Program-made: the position numbers and the translations under genes
NCBI RefSeq assembly: GCF_014196835.1
Contig: NZ_JACIEK010000014.1
Location: 1-64,000 of the forward strand
Direction of reading: 5' to 3'
Length of the DNA stretch: 64,000 nt
Source of the DNA: Aureimonas pseudogalii
GTDB lineage: Bacteria > Pseudomonadota > Alphaproteobacteria > Rhizobiales > Rhizobiaceae
Shown: piece after piece, positions 54,290 through 63,360 of the stretch
Numbering within the stretch: the stretch's first letter is position 1
Layout of the letters: each line of letters starts with the position of its first letter
The notes under the pieces: model-generated
What the model was told of the DNA's origin: nothing
Seen by the model: only the letters and a program-made list of their open reading frames with translations
The model's database searches: none

Positions 54290-55849
54290 ATGAGGCAGAG
54301 GACACGAGGCGGACGATCGCCCGGCGCGGGCCGGGGTGACGCGGAGGACGATTTCGAGACGATGACCCGGCCGACACGCGACCATCGCCAGCTCCACCAG
54401 CTCATCTCCGGCCTCACCGACGGAATCGTGCTCATCGATCTCGACGAGACGATCCTCTGGGCCAACCGGGCCGCGATCGACATGCACGGCGTCGGCCGGC
54501 TCGCCGATCTCGGCCGCGATCTCGACGACTACCGCGAACGCTTCCGTCTCGCGCGGCGCGACAAGAGCCCGCTCATCGAAGGCGACATCGCCATCGACCG
54601 CCTGCTGCGCGGCGAGAAGAGCGAGCCCGTTCTGGTCGAGGTGGTGCCCGCCGACGATCCGGACGACCTGCGCATCCACTCGATCCGCTTCCAGCTGATC
54701 ACCGACGACGACGGCGAGCCCGACTATCTGGTGATGGTGGTGGAGGACGAGACGGCCCGCATCGAGGCCGAGGACCGGTTCGAGAGCGCCTTCAACGCCA
54801 ACCCGGCACCCGCCATCATCTGCCGGCTCAAGGATCTGCGTTTCGTGCGCGTCAACCGCGGCTTCACCGAGATGACGGGCTTCGAGCGCCGGGACGTGGT
54901 GGGGCGCTCGGCCTACGAGCTCGACATTCTCGCGGGCTCGGCCGACCGCGAGCAGGCGATCGAGCGTCTGCGGGCCGGCGAGACCATTCCCCAGACCGAG
55001 GCGGACCTCGCGCTGCCGGGCGGCGAGCACAAGCGCGTCCTCGTCGCCGGGCAGCCGATCGACATCGCCGACGAGCCCTCGATGCTCTTCACCTTCGCCG
55101 ACCTCGAGCCGCGACGCCAGGCCGAGCGCTCGCTGCGCCAGAGCGAGGAGCGCTTCGCCAAGGCGTTCCGCCTCTCGCCGGCGGCCACCGCCATCGTGCG
55201 GCTCGATCCGTTTGGCTTCATCGAGGTGAACGACGCCTTCGCCGATCTCCTCGGTCGCCCGAAGGAGGAGATCCTCGGCGAGGGCAGCGGCCTTCTCGAC
55301 GGCGGCCCCTCCGCCACCTCGCGCATCGCCGCCGCGCTGGCCCATTCGCCGAGCCTCAGCGATCTCGAAGTGTCGCTGAAATCGGGCAAGGGCGGGCGCG
55401 TCGAGGCGCTGCTCTCGGCCGAGCGCATTCTCATCGGGAGCGAGGACTGCGCCCTCTGCGCTCTGCAGGACGTCACCGAGCGCAAGCGCACCGAGGCCGA
55501 GCTCGTCACCGCCATCGAGACGGTGATGTCGGACACGTCCTGGTTCAGCCGGCGCATCGTCGAGAAGCTCGCCTCGCTGCGCCAGCCGCAGGACGCCGCG
55601 CCCCCCTCCTCCGATCTCGGCGACCTGTCGGAGCGCGAGCGCGAGGTGCTCGGCCTGATCTGCCAGGGGCTCGGCGACAAGGAGATGGCCGCCGCGCTGC
55701 ACCTGTCGCCCCACACCGTGCGCAACCACGTCGCCTCGCTCTACCGCAAGATCGGGGTGACGCGCCGCAGCGCGGCCATCGTCTGGGCGCGCGAACGCAG
55801 CTTCCCTGCCCGCGCCGGGTCGCCCGTGCCGCCGCGCCGCGAGAGCTGA
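54290..55849 (+). CDS. PAS-domain LuxR-type regulator
   Basis: A 519-residue protein from the ATG at 54290; the ATG at 54362 gives a 495-residue version nearer the conserved part. Three PAS-like regions (about residues 35-150, 160-275 and 285-410) lead to a C-terminal LuxR helix-turn-helix (about 452-510: LSEREREVLGLICQGLGDKE, then SPHTVRNHVASLYRKIGV). It has no receiver domain. It begins 26 bases after the kinase stop, so it may sense on its own or answer the kinase indirectly. Targets are unknown. Confidence 0.85.
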   Translation: MRQRTRGGRSPGAGRGDAEDDFETMTRPTRDHRQLHQLISGLTDGIVLIDLDETILWANRAAIDMHGVGRLADLGRDLDDYRERFRLARRDKSPLIEGDIAIDRLLRGEKSEPVLVEVVPADDPDDLRIHSIRFQLITDDDGEPDYLVMVVEDETARIEAEDRFESAFNANPAPAIICRLKDLRFVRVNRGFTEMTGFERRDVVGRSAYELDILAGSADREQAIERLRAGETIPQTEADLALPGGEHKRVLVAGQPIDIADEPSMLFTFADLEPRRQAERSLRQSEERFAKAFRLSPAATAIVRLDPFGFIEVNDAFADLLGRPKEEILGEGSGLLDGGPSATSRIAAALAHSPSLSDLEVSLKSGKGGRVEALLSAERILIGSEDCALCALQDVTERKRTEAELVTAIETVMSDTSWFSRRIVEKLASLRQPQDAAPPSSDLGDLSEREREVLGLICQGLGDKEMAAALHLSPHTVRNHVASLYRKIGVTRRSAAIVWARERSFPARAGSPVPPRRES

Positions 55850-55868
55850 TCTTGCGCCCCTTCGATCG

Positions 55869-56678
55869 TCAGCCGCGCCGGATCGGCAGGAAGCGCGTCG
55901 CGTCGGGAACCGCGAGCGGGCGCGGCAGCTCGACGGTCAGGTTGTAGCGCTCCTCGTCGCCGACCTCGCGCCAGAAGCGGAGGCGCACGCCGCGCTCCTC
56001 GCCGGAGAAGGGCTCGAGCGCGGCGATCCGGGTGAGCGTCCCGGCAGGTGCGGCCCAGCCGAGCGCGGCGAAGGCCGCCCCGAGCGCTCCCGCCGCATCC
56101 GCCGCCGCGCGCCCCGCCGTGCCGGGGTCGAGGAGGTTCAGCTTCATGCGGATCTCGCGCAGCGCTTCGCTGCCGCCCGGCCCTTCGGACGCCGGGGACT
56201 GCGCCGCGCCGCGCAGCATCGCGAAGACCGTGGTGGCCGGCCGTCCCGCCGCGGATGCCGGATAGGCGCGCCGGCCGGCGCATTCGCCGCGCCCACCGCC
56301 GACGAGGCTCCCGGTCCAGCGCCCCAGCGGCCAGCCGGCGGCACGCAGCCGCTCGCAGATCGCTTCGGGTTCCCCCCGCACGCCGCGCCGGAACGCCGGG
56401 CGCATGGTCCCGAGCGCCAGATCCCGGCTCCAGCTCGGCGCGGCGACGACCCCGACCGGCGCGGGAGCCGTCGAGACGGGCGCGGGCGCAACCGGCAGCA
56501 CGGTGGCGGGCCGAACGGTGGCCGACAGAACGGCGACGCCGCGCCCGCCCGGCGCCGCGTCGCCCATGCGCGTCAGCGCGAAGGCGAGCCCGAGCCCGGC
56601 CACGGCGACCAGCCCGGCCAGACGCGCCACCGTTCCGGCGATCTCGCCATTCCAGAACGGGGCCAGGGATGGGAACAC
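55869..56678 (-). CDS. Membrane-anchored protein of unknown function (DUF6030-like)
   Basis: A 269-residue protein with one N-terminal membrane helix (about residues 15-36), an Ala/Pro/Val-rich linker (about 45-85) and a globular part. This contains two cysteines (AICERLRAAGWPLGRW near 107; GECAGRR near 130) and a possible binding region near ALEPFSGEERGVRLRFWREV (about 218-238). The pattern resembles an uncharacterised Hyphomicrobiales family I recall as DUF6030, an assignment I cannot check. It lies on the strand opposite the LuxR gene, about 120 bases after trmD. Confidence 0.6.
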   Translation of the reverse strand: MFPSLAPFWNGEIAGTVARLAGLVAVAGLGLAFALTRMGDAAPGGRGVAVLSATVRPATVLPVAPAPVSTAPAPVGVVAAPSWSRDLALGTMRPAFRRGVRGEPEAICERLRAAGWPLGRWTGSLVGGGRGECAGRRAYPASAAGRPATTVFAMLRGAAQSPASEGPGGSEALREIRMKLNLLDPGTAGRAAADAAGALGAAFAALGWAAPAGTLTRIAALEPFSGEERGVRLRFWREVGDEERYNLTVELPRPLAVPDATRFLPIRRG

Positions 56679-56796
56679 GGGGTTTTCCGCAAGCTGCGAG
56701 AGCGAATCAGGTCGCGGTACTTAAGGATAGAATCCGTCCTCCATTTGACCATGCCCGTCCCTGCATGCCCGTCACTGCATGCAGAGCCGTCGCTCG

Positions 56797-57486
56797 TCAG
56801 CGTCGGGGAAGGAGGAGATCGGGCCGGCGCTCCCGCGTGAGGCGCTCCGCCTCGGCCCGGCGCCAGCGCGCCACCGCGCCATGGTCGCCCGAGCGCAGCA
56901 CTGCGGGGATCTCGCGCCCCTCCCACACCGATGGGCGCGTGTAGTGCGGGTGTTCCAGGAGCCCGCCCTCGAAGCTCTCCGCCTCGCCCGAGAGCGCGTT
57001 GCCCATGACGCCGGGGAGCAGGCGCACGGCGGCGTCGAGTAACACCAGCGCCGCCATCTCGCCGCCCGACAGGATGTAGTCGCCGATCGACACTTCGAGG
57101 AGCCCGCGGCCCTCGATCACCCGCTCGTCCACCCCCTCGAACCGACCGCAGACGACGACGACGCCCTCGCCCGCGGCGAGCTCGCGCACGAAACCTTGCG
57201 TCAGCGGGCGCCCGCGCGGGCTCATGAGGAGGCGCGGGCGCGCGTCGCCCTCGGGCACGGCGGCGTCGATGGCGCTGGCCAGCACGTCGGCCCGCAGCAC
57301 CATGCCCGGCGAGCCGCCGGCCGGCGTGTCGTCGACGAGGCGATGGCGCCCCTCGCCGTGCTCGCGGATGTTGAACGTTTCGAGCCGCCAGTCGCCGCGC
57401 TCCAGCGCCCGGCCCGCCAGCGAGACGCCGAGCGGCCCCGGAAACATCTCGGGGTACAGCGTCAGGAGCGTGGCGTGGAACGGCAT
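56797..57486 (-). CDS. trmD: tRNA (guanine37-N1)-methyltransferase
   Basis: A 229-residue SPOUT methyltransferase that makes m1G37 and prevents frameshifting. The SAM-binding knot includes [14 protein letters not shown] near residue 113 and [17 protein letters not shown] near 133, and [16 protein letters not shown] near 175 completes it. The ATG at 57486 fits the family; the longer open frame is the tail of the upstream gene region. It is the last translation gene of the leftward ffh-rpsP-rimM-trmD block; rplS, often next, is absent. Confidence 0.95.
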   Translation of the reverse strand: MPFHATLLTLYPEMFPGPLGVSLAGRALERGDWRLETFNIREHGEGRHRLVDDTPAGGSPGMVLRADVLASAIDAAVPEGDARPRLLMSPRGRPLTQGFVRELAAGEGVVVVCGRFEGVDERVIEGRGLLEVSIGDYILSGGEMAALVLLDAAVRLLPGVMGNALSGEAESFEGGLLEHPHYTRPSVWEGREIPAVLRSGDHGAVARWRRAEAERLTRERRPDLLLPRR

Positions 57487-57503
57487 CGCGGACCGCTCTT
57501 CGC

Positions 57504-57806
57504 TCAGCGGAAGGGCTCGACCGAGGCGACCTCGACGAGCTTCAGCTCCGAGCTCTTGGCGTCGACGCTCTTCAGCGCCTCGCGCCAGGTCGCGACATGG
57601 GCGCTGTCGCCATGCGCCTTCAGCGTCTCGCGGCTCTCCCATTCCTCGTAGATCCGCACGAGGCCGGGCTCGGTGAGGTCGGCGGCGAAGGAATAGACGA
57701 TGCAGCCCTCTTCCTCGCGCGTCGCCGCGATCACGGCGCGCGCGGCATCGCGCAGCGAGGCGAGGCCGATTTCGGTGAGCTGGAGCGTTCCGGCGACGAT
57801 GATCAT
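57504..57806 (-). CDS. Antibiotic biosynthesis monooxygenase (ABM) domain protein
   Basis: A 100-residue dimeric alpha-beta barrel protein. Family segments are [10 protein letters not shown] at the N-terminus, [15 protein letters not shown] near 30-45 and [15 protein letters not shown] near 52-66. Such proteins act as small quinol monooxygenases (YgiN-like) or in reactive-carbonyl defence; the substrate is unknown. It lies between rimM and trmD, 17 bases before trmD, so it should be on the same transcript. Confidence 0.88.
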   Translation of the reverse strand: MIIVAGTLQLTEIGLASLRDAARAVIAATREEEGCIVYSFAADLTEPGLVRIYEEWESRETLKAHGDSAHVATWREALKSVDAKSSELKLVEVASVEPFR

Positions 57807-57970
57807 GACGTCTCTCCCGATGACAGGCGGCCCGAGCGGGCGGCCAAGCGCGTCGTCGCAGCGATTAGCCGTCCACGGCCCTCGTGGCAACGCGGCAAGC
57901 GCGACGGGCGGGGCCTCGAGCCACGCATTGTCCGGTCGTGGAAGCCGATCCGGCTTTCACGGGAAATGCC

Positions 57971-58543
57971 CTAGCTCGACGCACCGTCCTCGTCGCTCTC
58001 CTCGCCCTCGCGCGCCTCCACCGTGCCCTCCAGCCCGGCGGCCACCGGCTCGACGAGGATGAAGCCGAGATCGAGGTCGATCTCGGGCACGGCGATCTCG
58101 GTGAAGGGGATCATCACGCTCGGGCCCGCCTCCGGCGCGATCTCGAGAATGTCGCCGGCGCCGAAGTCGTGGAAGGCCACGACCTCGCCGATCACCGCGC
58201 CCGTGGTGAGGCGGGCGACGAGCCCCACGAGATCGGCCTGATAGAACTCCTCCTCGCCCTCGGCCGGCAGCTTCGAGCGATCGACGAAGAGCTCGGTGCC
58301 GTTGAGGCGCTCGGCGTGGTTGCGATCCGCGACCTCGGCGAAGCGCACCACCACGACGTTCTTCTGCGCCCGCGCCGAGACCACGGTGAAGACGGTGCCT
58401 TTGGAATCTCGCAGCGGCCCGTAGGCGCCGAGATCCTCGGGGTCGGCGGTGAAGGACTGGACGCGCACCTCGCCCTTGATGCCATGGGCACCGCCGATGG
58501 TGCCGAGGAGGACGGGTTCGGGAGCGGAAACGGGATCGGACAC
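57971..58543 (-). CDS. rimM: 16S rRNA processing protein RimM
   Basis: A 190-residue 30S maturation factor that binds S19. The N-terminal RimM domain carries LLGTIGGAHGIKGEVRVQSF (residues 12-31), and the PRC-barrel half carries YQADLVGL near 100 and ISPAG-like IAPEAGPSVMIPF near 140. The C-terminus is acidic (REGEESDEDGASS). It is separated from rpsP by a GGDEF gene, whereas rpsP and rimM are usually adjacent. Confidence 0.94.
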   Translation of the reverse strand: MSDPVSAPEPVLLGTIGGAHGIKGEVRVQSFTADPEDLGAYGPLRDSKGTVFTVVSARAQKNVVVVRFAEVADRNHAERLNGTELFVDRSKLPAEGEEEFYQADLVGLVARLTTGAVIGEVVAFHDFGAGDILEIAPEAGPSVMIPFTEIAVPEIDLDLGFILVEPVAAGLEGTVEAREGEESDEDGASS

Positions 58544-58679
58544 GGGGGCGGGAACAGTCTCGAAGGGAGCTCGGAAAAGGGCGGCGGCGCGAGGCGCGTG
58601 CCCGTTCTGTGCGGCCCCCGTCGGCGCGCGTCAAGCCGGTCTCGCCCCGCTCCGGCCTCCGCTCGCCCCGCCGGACGGC

Positions 58680-60182
58680 TCAGGACGCGGGAAGCGCGCC
58701 GCGCCGATCGCCGGTCGTGGCATAGTGGCGGCGCTTGGCCTCGTACATGCGAAGATCGGCGCGCTTCACGGTCTCCTCCAGCCGCTCGCCCGCGCGCAGC
58801 GTCGCCGTGCCCATCGAGAGCGACAGGCGTTCGCCGGGATGGAACTGCGAGTTGATGACGCAGAGATCGTCGATCGTCTGCAGCAGCGCCGCCGCCTCCG
58901 CCGCGCCGGCATGGGGCATGAGCACCGCGAACTCGTCGCCGCCGATGCGCGCGGCGTGCCAGGGCAGGCGCACGGCCTCGGCGAAGACCTCGCCGGCGCG
59001 GCGCAGCAGCGTGTCGCCCGCAGCGTGTCCGAGCTGGTCGTTCAGGCCCTTCAGGCCGTTGAGATCGGCCACGAGCACGCTGACGGTTTCGAGCTTACGC
59101 CGCTCCAGCCGGTTCATCTCGTCGGCGTAGAAGGAGCGGTTGTAGAGCTTGGTGAGGACGTCGTGCTTGCCGAGATATTCGAGATAGGCCTCGGCCTTCT
59201 TGCGCGCGGTGATGTCGGTGAGCGCCACCTGAACGAGCGACCAGTCGTGCTCGTGGCCGGGAAGCACGTGGAACTGCATGACGAAATGCATCTCCTCGCC
59301 GTCGAGCGAGTAGTTGACGACCTCGCGGGTCTGCGTCAGACGCCCGTTCCAGAGATCGATCAGCTCCTCGCGGAAGGGCGGGGCGAGGCGGTCGCGGAAG
59401 ATCTCCGGCAGCGAGGCCAGAAGCGTCGCGAGGTCCGGTGCGCCGAAGACGGTGAGCGTCTGCCGGTTGACGTCGATGACCCGGACCTCGCTCATGCAGC
59501 GCGTCAGGAACTCGGGATGGACCTCGAGAAAGGTGCGGAAGTCGGTGACGCCGCTGGCGCGCACCTCCGCCAGGAGGGCGTGGATTTGCGAGAAGTCCTC
59601 GACCCAGATCGACACCGGCGAGTGCTCGAACAGAAACCGGGCGTGGGCCTCGCTCACCGCGGCCCGGCGCCGCGCGGCCTCGCGCTCGCTGACGTCCTCG
59701 GTCACCACGAGCACCCGGCTCCAATCCGCCTCGAAGCCCGGCAGGATGCGGCCCTTCAGCTGGATGTCGAGGGCGCGGCCGGTGAGCGTGTGGTTCACGG
59801 CCTGGCTGGTGAATCCGGTGGAACCGGACCAGAGCTGGACGAGCTCGTCGCGGTGGTTCTCGAGCATCACGCCGGCGAAGACGTCGCCGAGGCGGGCGAC
59901 GAGTTCGCCGGTGTCCGCGGCCTCGAACAGGGCGAGCGTGCGGGGATTGACGTCGAGGATGCGGATCGCCCCGGCGGAGCGGCGCACCTGCGAGGGATCG
60001 GCGGCGAGGAAGGCTTCGAGATCCTCGACCCCGGCGCGGCGCCACTCGTCCATCAGCGCGCGGATGGCGCTCCAGTCCTCGAGCCAGAGCGGCACCGGGG
60101 CGAGCGCGAACATATCGAAGCCGTATGCGTCGGCGGTGCCTCCGAAGGGGCCGGTCGCCGGGCCGGCGAGGTCGCGTTGCAT
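58680..60182 (-). CDS. Diguanylate cyclase with two duplicated PAS domains
   Basis: A 500-residue soluble protein. Two similar PAS units (about residues 25-160 and 175-315) each begin with a related helix (PLWLEDWSAIRALMDEWR; SIWVEDFSQIHALLAEVR). The GGDEF domain (about 330-490) has an intact active site RIGGDEFAVLMPH, so c-di-GMP synthesis is expected. No EAL domain is present and I see no RxxD inhibitory site. It lies between rpsP and rimM on the same strand, after the rpsP terminator, with about 135 bases to rimM. Confidence 0.9.
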   Translation of the reverse strand: MQRDLAGPATGPFGGTADAYGFDMFALAPVPLWLEDWSAIRALMDEWRRAGVEDLEAFLAADPSQVRRSAGAIRILDVNPRTLALFEAADTGELVARLGDVFAGVMLENHRDELVQLWSGSTGFTSQAVNHTLTGRALDIQLKGRILPGFEADWSRVLVVTEDVSEREAARRRAAVSEAHARFLFEHSPVSIWVEDFSQIHALLAEVRASGVTDFRTFLEVHPEFLTRCMSEVRVIDVNRQTLTVFGAPDLATLLASLPEIFRDRLAPPFREELIDLWNGRLTQTREVVNYSLDGEEMHFVMQFHVLPGHEHDWSLVQVALTDITARKKAEAYLEYLGKHDVLTKLYNRSFYADEMNRLERRKLETVSVLVADLNGLKGLNDQLGHAAGDTLLRRAGEVFAEAVRLPWHAARIGGDEFAVLMPHAGAAEAAALLQTIDDLCVINSQFHPGERLSLSMGTATLRAGERLEETVKRADLRMYEAKRRHYATTGDRRGALPAS

Positions 60183-60220
60183 CGAAGAACCCCCGCTGCA
60201 CCGGCAGACCGGTGGACACG

Positions 60221-60257
60221 AAAACGGCGCGCCGATCCCGGGAGGGACCGACGCGCC
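60221..60257 (-). terminator. Terminator of ffh-rpsP
   Basis: GGCGCG (60226-60231) pairs with CGCGCC (60252-60257), and after mismatches TCCC pairs with GGGA around a four-base loop. Read leftward the stem is followed by TTTT (60224-60221). It lies between rpsP and the GGDEF gene. Confidence 0.65.
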
Positions 60258-60291
60258 GCGAAGACTACGACGAAAGCGTAAAATCTTCGTC

Positions 60292-60708
60292 TTACTCGGA
60301 GGCAGGAGCCTCGTCCGCTGCGGCGGCCGGCGCGTTCGCCTCGGCGGCGGCCTTCTCGGCGGCGGCGGCGGCGTCTTCCTCGCGCTGCTTGCGCTCGGCC
60401 TCGCGCTCCTGCGCCTTCTTGCCGGGCAGGCCCTTCGTCAGGTTCGACTTCACCGGGCGGTTGGCGATGCCGGCCTTGTCGAGGAAGCGCAGCACGCGGT
60501 CGGTGGGCTGGGCGCCCTCGCCGAGCCAATGCTTGATGCGGTCGTCCTTCAGCGTGACGCGCTCGGCGTCCTTCGGCAGCATCGGGTTCCAGGAGCCGAC
60601 GGTCTCGACGAAGCGGCCGTCGCGGGGCGAGCGGGCGTCGGCGACGACGATGTGGTAGTAGGGACGCTTCTTGGAGCCGGCACGGGCGAGGCGCATCTTC
60701 AGGGGCAT
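60292..60708 (-). CDS. rpsP: 30S ribosomal protein S16
   Basis: A 138-residue ribosomal protein. The start [20 protein letters not shown] and [22 protein letters not shown] are diagnostic. Residues after about 85 form a Lys/Glu/Ala-rich tail ([20 protein letters not shown] region) much longer than in E. coli S16 (82 residues); such tails are common in alphaproteobacteria. It lies about 95 bases after ffh. Confidence 0.96.
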   Translation of the reverse strand: MPLKMRLARAGSKKRPYYHIVVADARSPRDGRFVETVGSWNPMLPKDAERVTLKDDRIKHWLGEGAQPTDRVLRFLDKAGIANRPVKSNLTKGLPGKKAQEREAERKQREEDAAAAAEKAAAEANAPAAAADEAPASE

Positions 60709-60804
60709 GGGGTCGTTCCTTTGGTTCTTGTGATCCCGGCGTCTTCTTGGAGGGTCGCCGTGGTCGGTGGATGTATCGAGGTGACGAGAGCCGACGAGCC
60801 GACG

Positions 60805-62364
60805 CTATTTCTTCTTGCCCGGCAGGCCGGAAAAGCCGCCGCCGGGGAGACCGGGAAGCCCCTTGCCGAGGGGGGGCAAGCCGGGCGGCAGGCCGCCACG
60901 GCCGCCGGCGCCGCCCATGGCCTTCGCCATCTCCTCGAGCTGGCGCGGGTCCATCTTCGAGAGGTCGGGCATGCCGCCCATGCCCCCAGCGAGGCCGGGC
61001 GGCATGCCCATCTTGGCGCCGAGGCCGCCCATGAGCTTGCCCATGATGCCGGCGCCCTTGCCGCCCTTGCCCGACATCGACTTCATCATGTCCGCCATCT
61101 GGCGGTGCATCTTGAGAAGCTTGTTGATGTCGGCGGAATCGGTGCCCGAGCCCGCCGCGATGCGCTTCTTGCGCGAGTGCTTGAGGGCGTCGGGGTTGGC
61201 GCGCTCCCATTTCGTCATCGAGGAGATGATGGCGAGCTGGCGCTTGAGCAGCTTGTCGTCCATGCCGGCGGCCGAGATCTGGTCCTTCATCTTGGCCATG
61301 CCGGGCATCATGCCCATGACGCCGCCCATGCCGCCCATGCGCTGCATCTGGGCGATCTGGTCGGCGAGGTCGTTCAGGTCGAACTTGCCGGCCTGCATCT
61401 TCTTGGCCATCGCGGCCGCCTTGTCGGCGTCGATGGTCTCGGCGGCGCGCTCCACGAGCGAGACGATGTCGCCCATGCCGAGGATGCGGTCGGCGATGCG
61501 CGAGGGATGGAAATCCTCCAGCGCGTCCATCTTCTCGCCGGTGCCGAGGAGCTTGATCGGCTTGCCGGTGACGGCGCGCATCGACAGCGCGGCACCGCCG
61601 CGCCCGTCGCCGTCGACGCGGGTGAGCACGATGCCGGTGATGCCGACGCGCTCGTCGAAGGAGCGCGCGAGATTGACCGCGTCCTGGCCGGTCAGGCTGT
61701 CGGCGACGAGCAGGATCTCGTGCGGTCGCGTCGCCGCCTTGATCTCGGCCATCTCGGCCATCAGCGGCTCGTCGATATGGGTGCGGCCGGCCGTGTCGAG
61801 GATGAGCACGTCGTAGCCGCCGAGCTTGGCGGCCTGGGCGGCGCGCGCGGCGATCTCGACCGGGCCCTGGCCGGCGATGATGGGCAGCGTCGCGACCTTG
61901 GTCTGCTCGCCGAGAATGCGCAGCTGCTCCTGCGCGGCCGGGCGACGCGTGTCGAGCGAGGCCATGAGGACGCGCTTCTTCTGGCGCTCCGTCATCCGCT
62001 TGGCGATCTTGGCCGAAGTGGTCGTCTTGCCCGAGCCCTGCAGGCCGACCATCATCACGGTGACGGGGGCGGGCGCGTTGAGGTCGATCGCCACCTGGTC
62101 GGAGCCCAGCGTCGCCACGAGCTCGTCGTGGACGATCTTGACCACCATCTGGCCGGGCTTGATCGACTTGACGATCTCGGCGCCCACCGCCTTCTCGCGC
62201 ACCCGGTCGGTGAAGGAGCGCACCACCTCGAGCGAGACGTCGGCCTCGAGCAGGGCGCGGCGCACCTCGCGCAGCGCCGCCGCCACGTCGGCATCCGACA
62301 GCGAGCCCCGGCCGGTGAGGCCGTTCAGGATGGACCCGAGGCGGTCCTGAAGGGATTCGAACAT
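60805..62364 (-). CDS. ffh: Signal recognition particle protein Ffh
   Basis: A 519-residue SRP54 GTPase that brings nascent membrane proteins to FtsY. The N domain (about 1-90) is followed by the G domain with GLQGSGKTT near 105, DTAGRTHIDEPLM near 187 and TRVDGDGRGGAAL near 246. The methionine-rich M domain (about 300-460) binds the signal sequence and 4.5S RNA. A Gly/Pro/Met-rich tail of about 60 residues closes the protein. It heads the leftward ffh-rpsP block. Confidence 0.96.
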   Translation of the reverse strand: MFESLQDRLGSILNGLTGRGSLSDADVAAALREVRRALLEADVSLEVVRSFTDRVREKAVGAEIVKSIKPGQMVVKIVHDELVATLGSDQVAIDLNAPAPVTVMMVGLQGSGKTTTSAKIAKRMTERQKKRVLMASLDTRRPAAQEQLRILGEQTKVATLPIIAGQGPVEIAARAAQAAKLGGYDVLILDTAGRTHIDEPLMAEMAEIKAATRPHEILLVADSLTGQDAVNLARSFDERVGITGIVLTRVDGDGRGGAALSMRAVTGKPIKLLGTGEKMDALEDFHPSRIADRILGMGDIVSLVERAAETIDADKAAAMAKKMQAGKFDLNDLADQIAQMQRMGGMGGVMGMMPGMAKMKDQISAAGMDDKLLKRQLAIISSMTKWERANPDALKHSRKKRIAAGSGTDSADINKLLKMHRQMADMMKSMSGKGGKGAGIMGKLMGGLGAKMGMPPGLAGGMGGMPDLSKMDPRQLEEMAKAMGGAGGRGGLPPGLPPLGKGLPGLPGGGFSGLPGKKK

Positions 62365-62843
62365 CGCGACACCTTTTCCATTCGCCGACCGGAACGACCC
62401 GGAACCCGAGAATGGGGACGAATCGCGGCCGATCCAACCCGACGAACCACCAAACGGAAACGCATCCGCGGGCGAAACTCGCTGGCGGATGGGAACCTCC
62501 CTGCGGCTCGGCGAAGCGAGGGACAGGGTCGGCGGTTTGCAGAACGGAACGAACGCAAGATTTGAGGCGCGTTAAAGCCCGATCGCCGGGCGCAAGTCAA
62601 CCCTGCGCTGCCGGCCTCTCCCTACCCAGGCCGGCGCTGGCGGACCCTCGGCAGCCCGCGCGTCACTCACCCGCAAGGCGCCGGGCTCGATCGGCCCGAA
62701 GTGCCCGCCCCACGGCCTCGACATCGGCCGTCGCACGGGGCGACGCCCAAGCTTGCGCGAAACCATCGTGAATTCCTTAAGCTTCTGCTGATAAACATCG
62801 GGTCTACCCCTTCGTCTTGGCCCCGAGGACCCATCAGCCTGCC
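62365..62843. other. Intergenic region upstream of ffh
   Basis: About 480 bases between the divergent ffh and the orphan gene at 62844, probably holding both promoters. A 64-codon leftward frame (62766-62572) has a good AAGGA seven bases before its ATG, but its Arg/Pro-rich product has no recognisable feature. I do not call it a gene. I see no strong hairpin or repeat. Confidence 0.5.
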
Positions 62844-63158
62844 ATGAAGATCCTCCGCTTTCCCCTTCCTCCCGCGGACCGCGCCCTGCGCGCGGGCGCC
62901 GCGTGGATCGAGACCGGCCTGCCCGCCGCTCGGGGATCGGCGGGCTTCGGGCTGGCCGGTCTCGATCCGCGCGGCGCCCATGGCTTCGGGCAGGGCCTGT
63001 CGGACGCGGAGGAGGAGGTCCGGCGGCTGCTCTGGGCGCTCACCGTGCTGCAGCGCCCCAGCCTCGAACGCTTAGTGGCCCATCATCCGACGGCGCGCGA
63101 CGTGCTCGCCGCCTTCCGCAGCACCGTCCCGTTCGGCGCCGACGAGCGGCACGTCTGA
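62844..63158 (+). CDS. Hypothetical protein
   Basis: A 104-residue protein from the ATG at 62844 (MKILRFPLPPADRALRAGAA). There is no signal peptide, membrane helix or known motif. The C-terminal half (about 55-95) looks helical, with EEEVRRLLWALTVLQRPSLE. Codon use fits the region. No ribosome-binding site stands out, and overlapping frames exist on both strands, so it may be a spurious frame. It lies about 200 bases before the TetR gene. Confidence 0.45.
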   Translation: MKILRFPLPPADRALRAGAAWIETGLPAARGSAGFGLAGLDPRGAHGFGQGLSDAEEEVRRLLWALTVLQRPSLERLVAHHPTARDVLAAFRSTVPFGADERHV

Positions 63159-63312
63159 GCCGAGCGCCGGGTGACCGGCCAGTCCCTCGCATCCCGTCGT
63201 TTCGGCCCGGAGCCCTCGCCCGACGGTCGATCGCTCCTGCCGCCCGCCGACGGAGCGGCCGCCGACGCTACCGCCTTGCGCGACTCGACTCACGGCCGGG
63301 ATCGGGCTATGA

Positions 63313-63324
63313 GAACGATCGTTC
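63313..63324. promoter_or_regulatory. Candidate TetR operator
   Basis: GAACGATCGTTC is a perfect 12-base palindrome, with one further matching pair two bases out (63311 and 63326). It lies 36 bases upstream of the tetR start, the expected place for autoregulation. Core ACGATCGT is common in TetR-family operators. Confidence 0.5.
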
Positions 63325-63360
63325 GCTCTCGCTCGACGCGCGCCGGACCGGAGATTTTCC

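Noticed and set aside
62572-62766. Leftward 64-codon gene with a good ribosome-binding site
   Set aside because: Arg/Pro-rich product without recognisable features, in a promoter region between divergent genes; kept only as a note.
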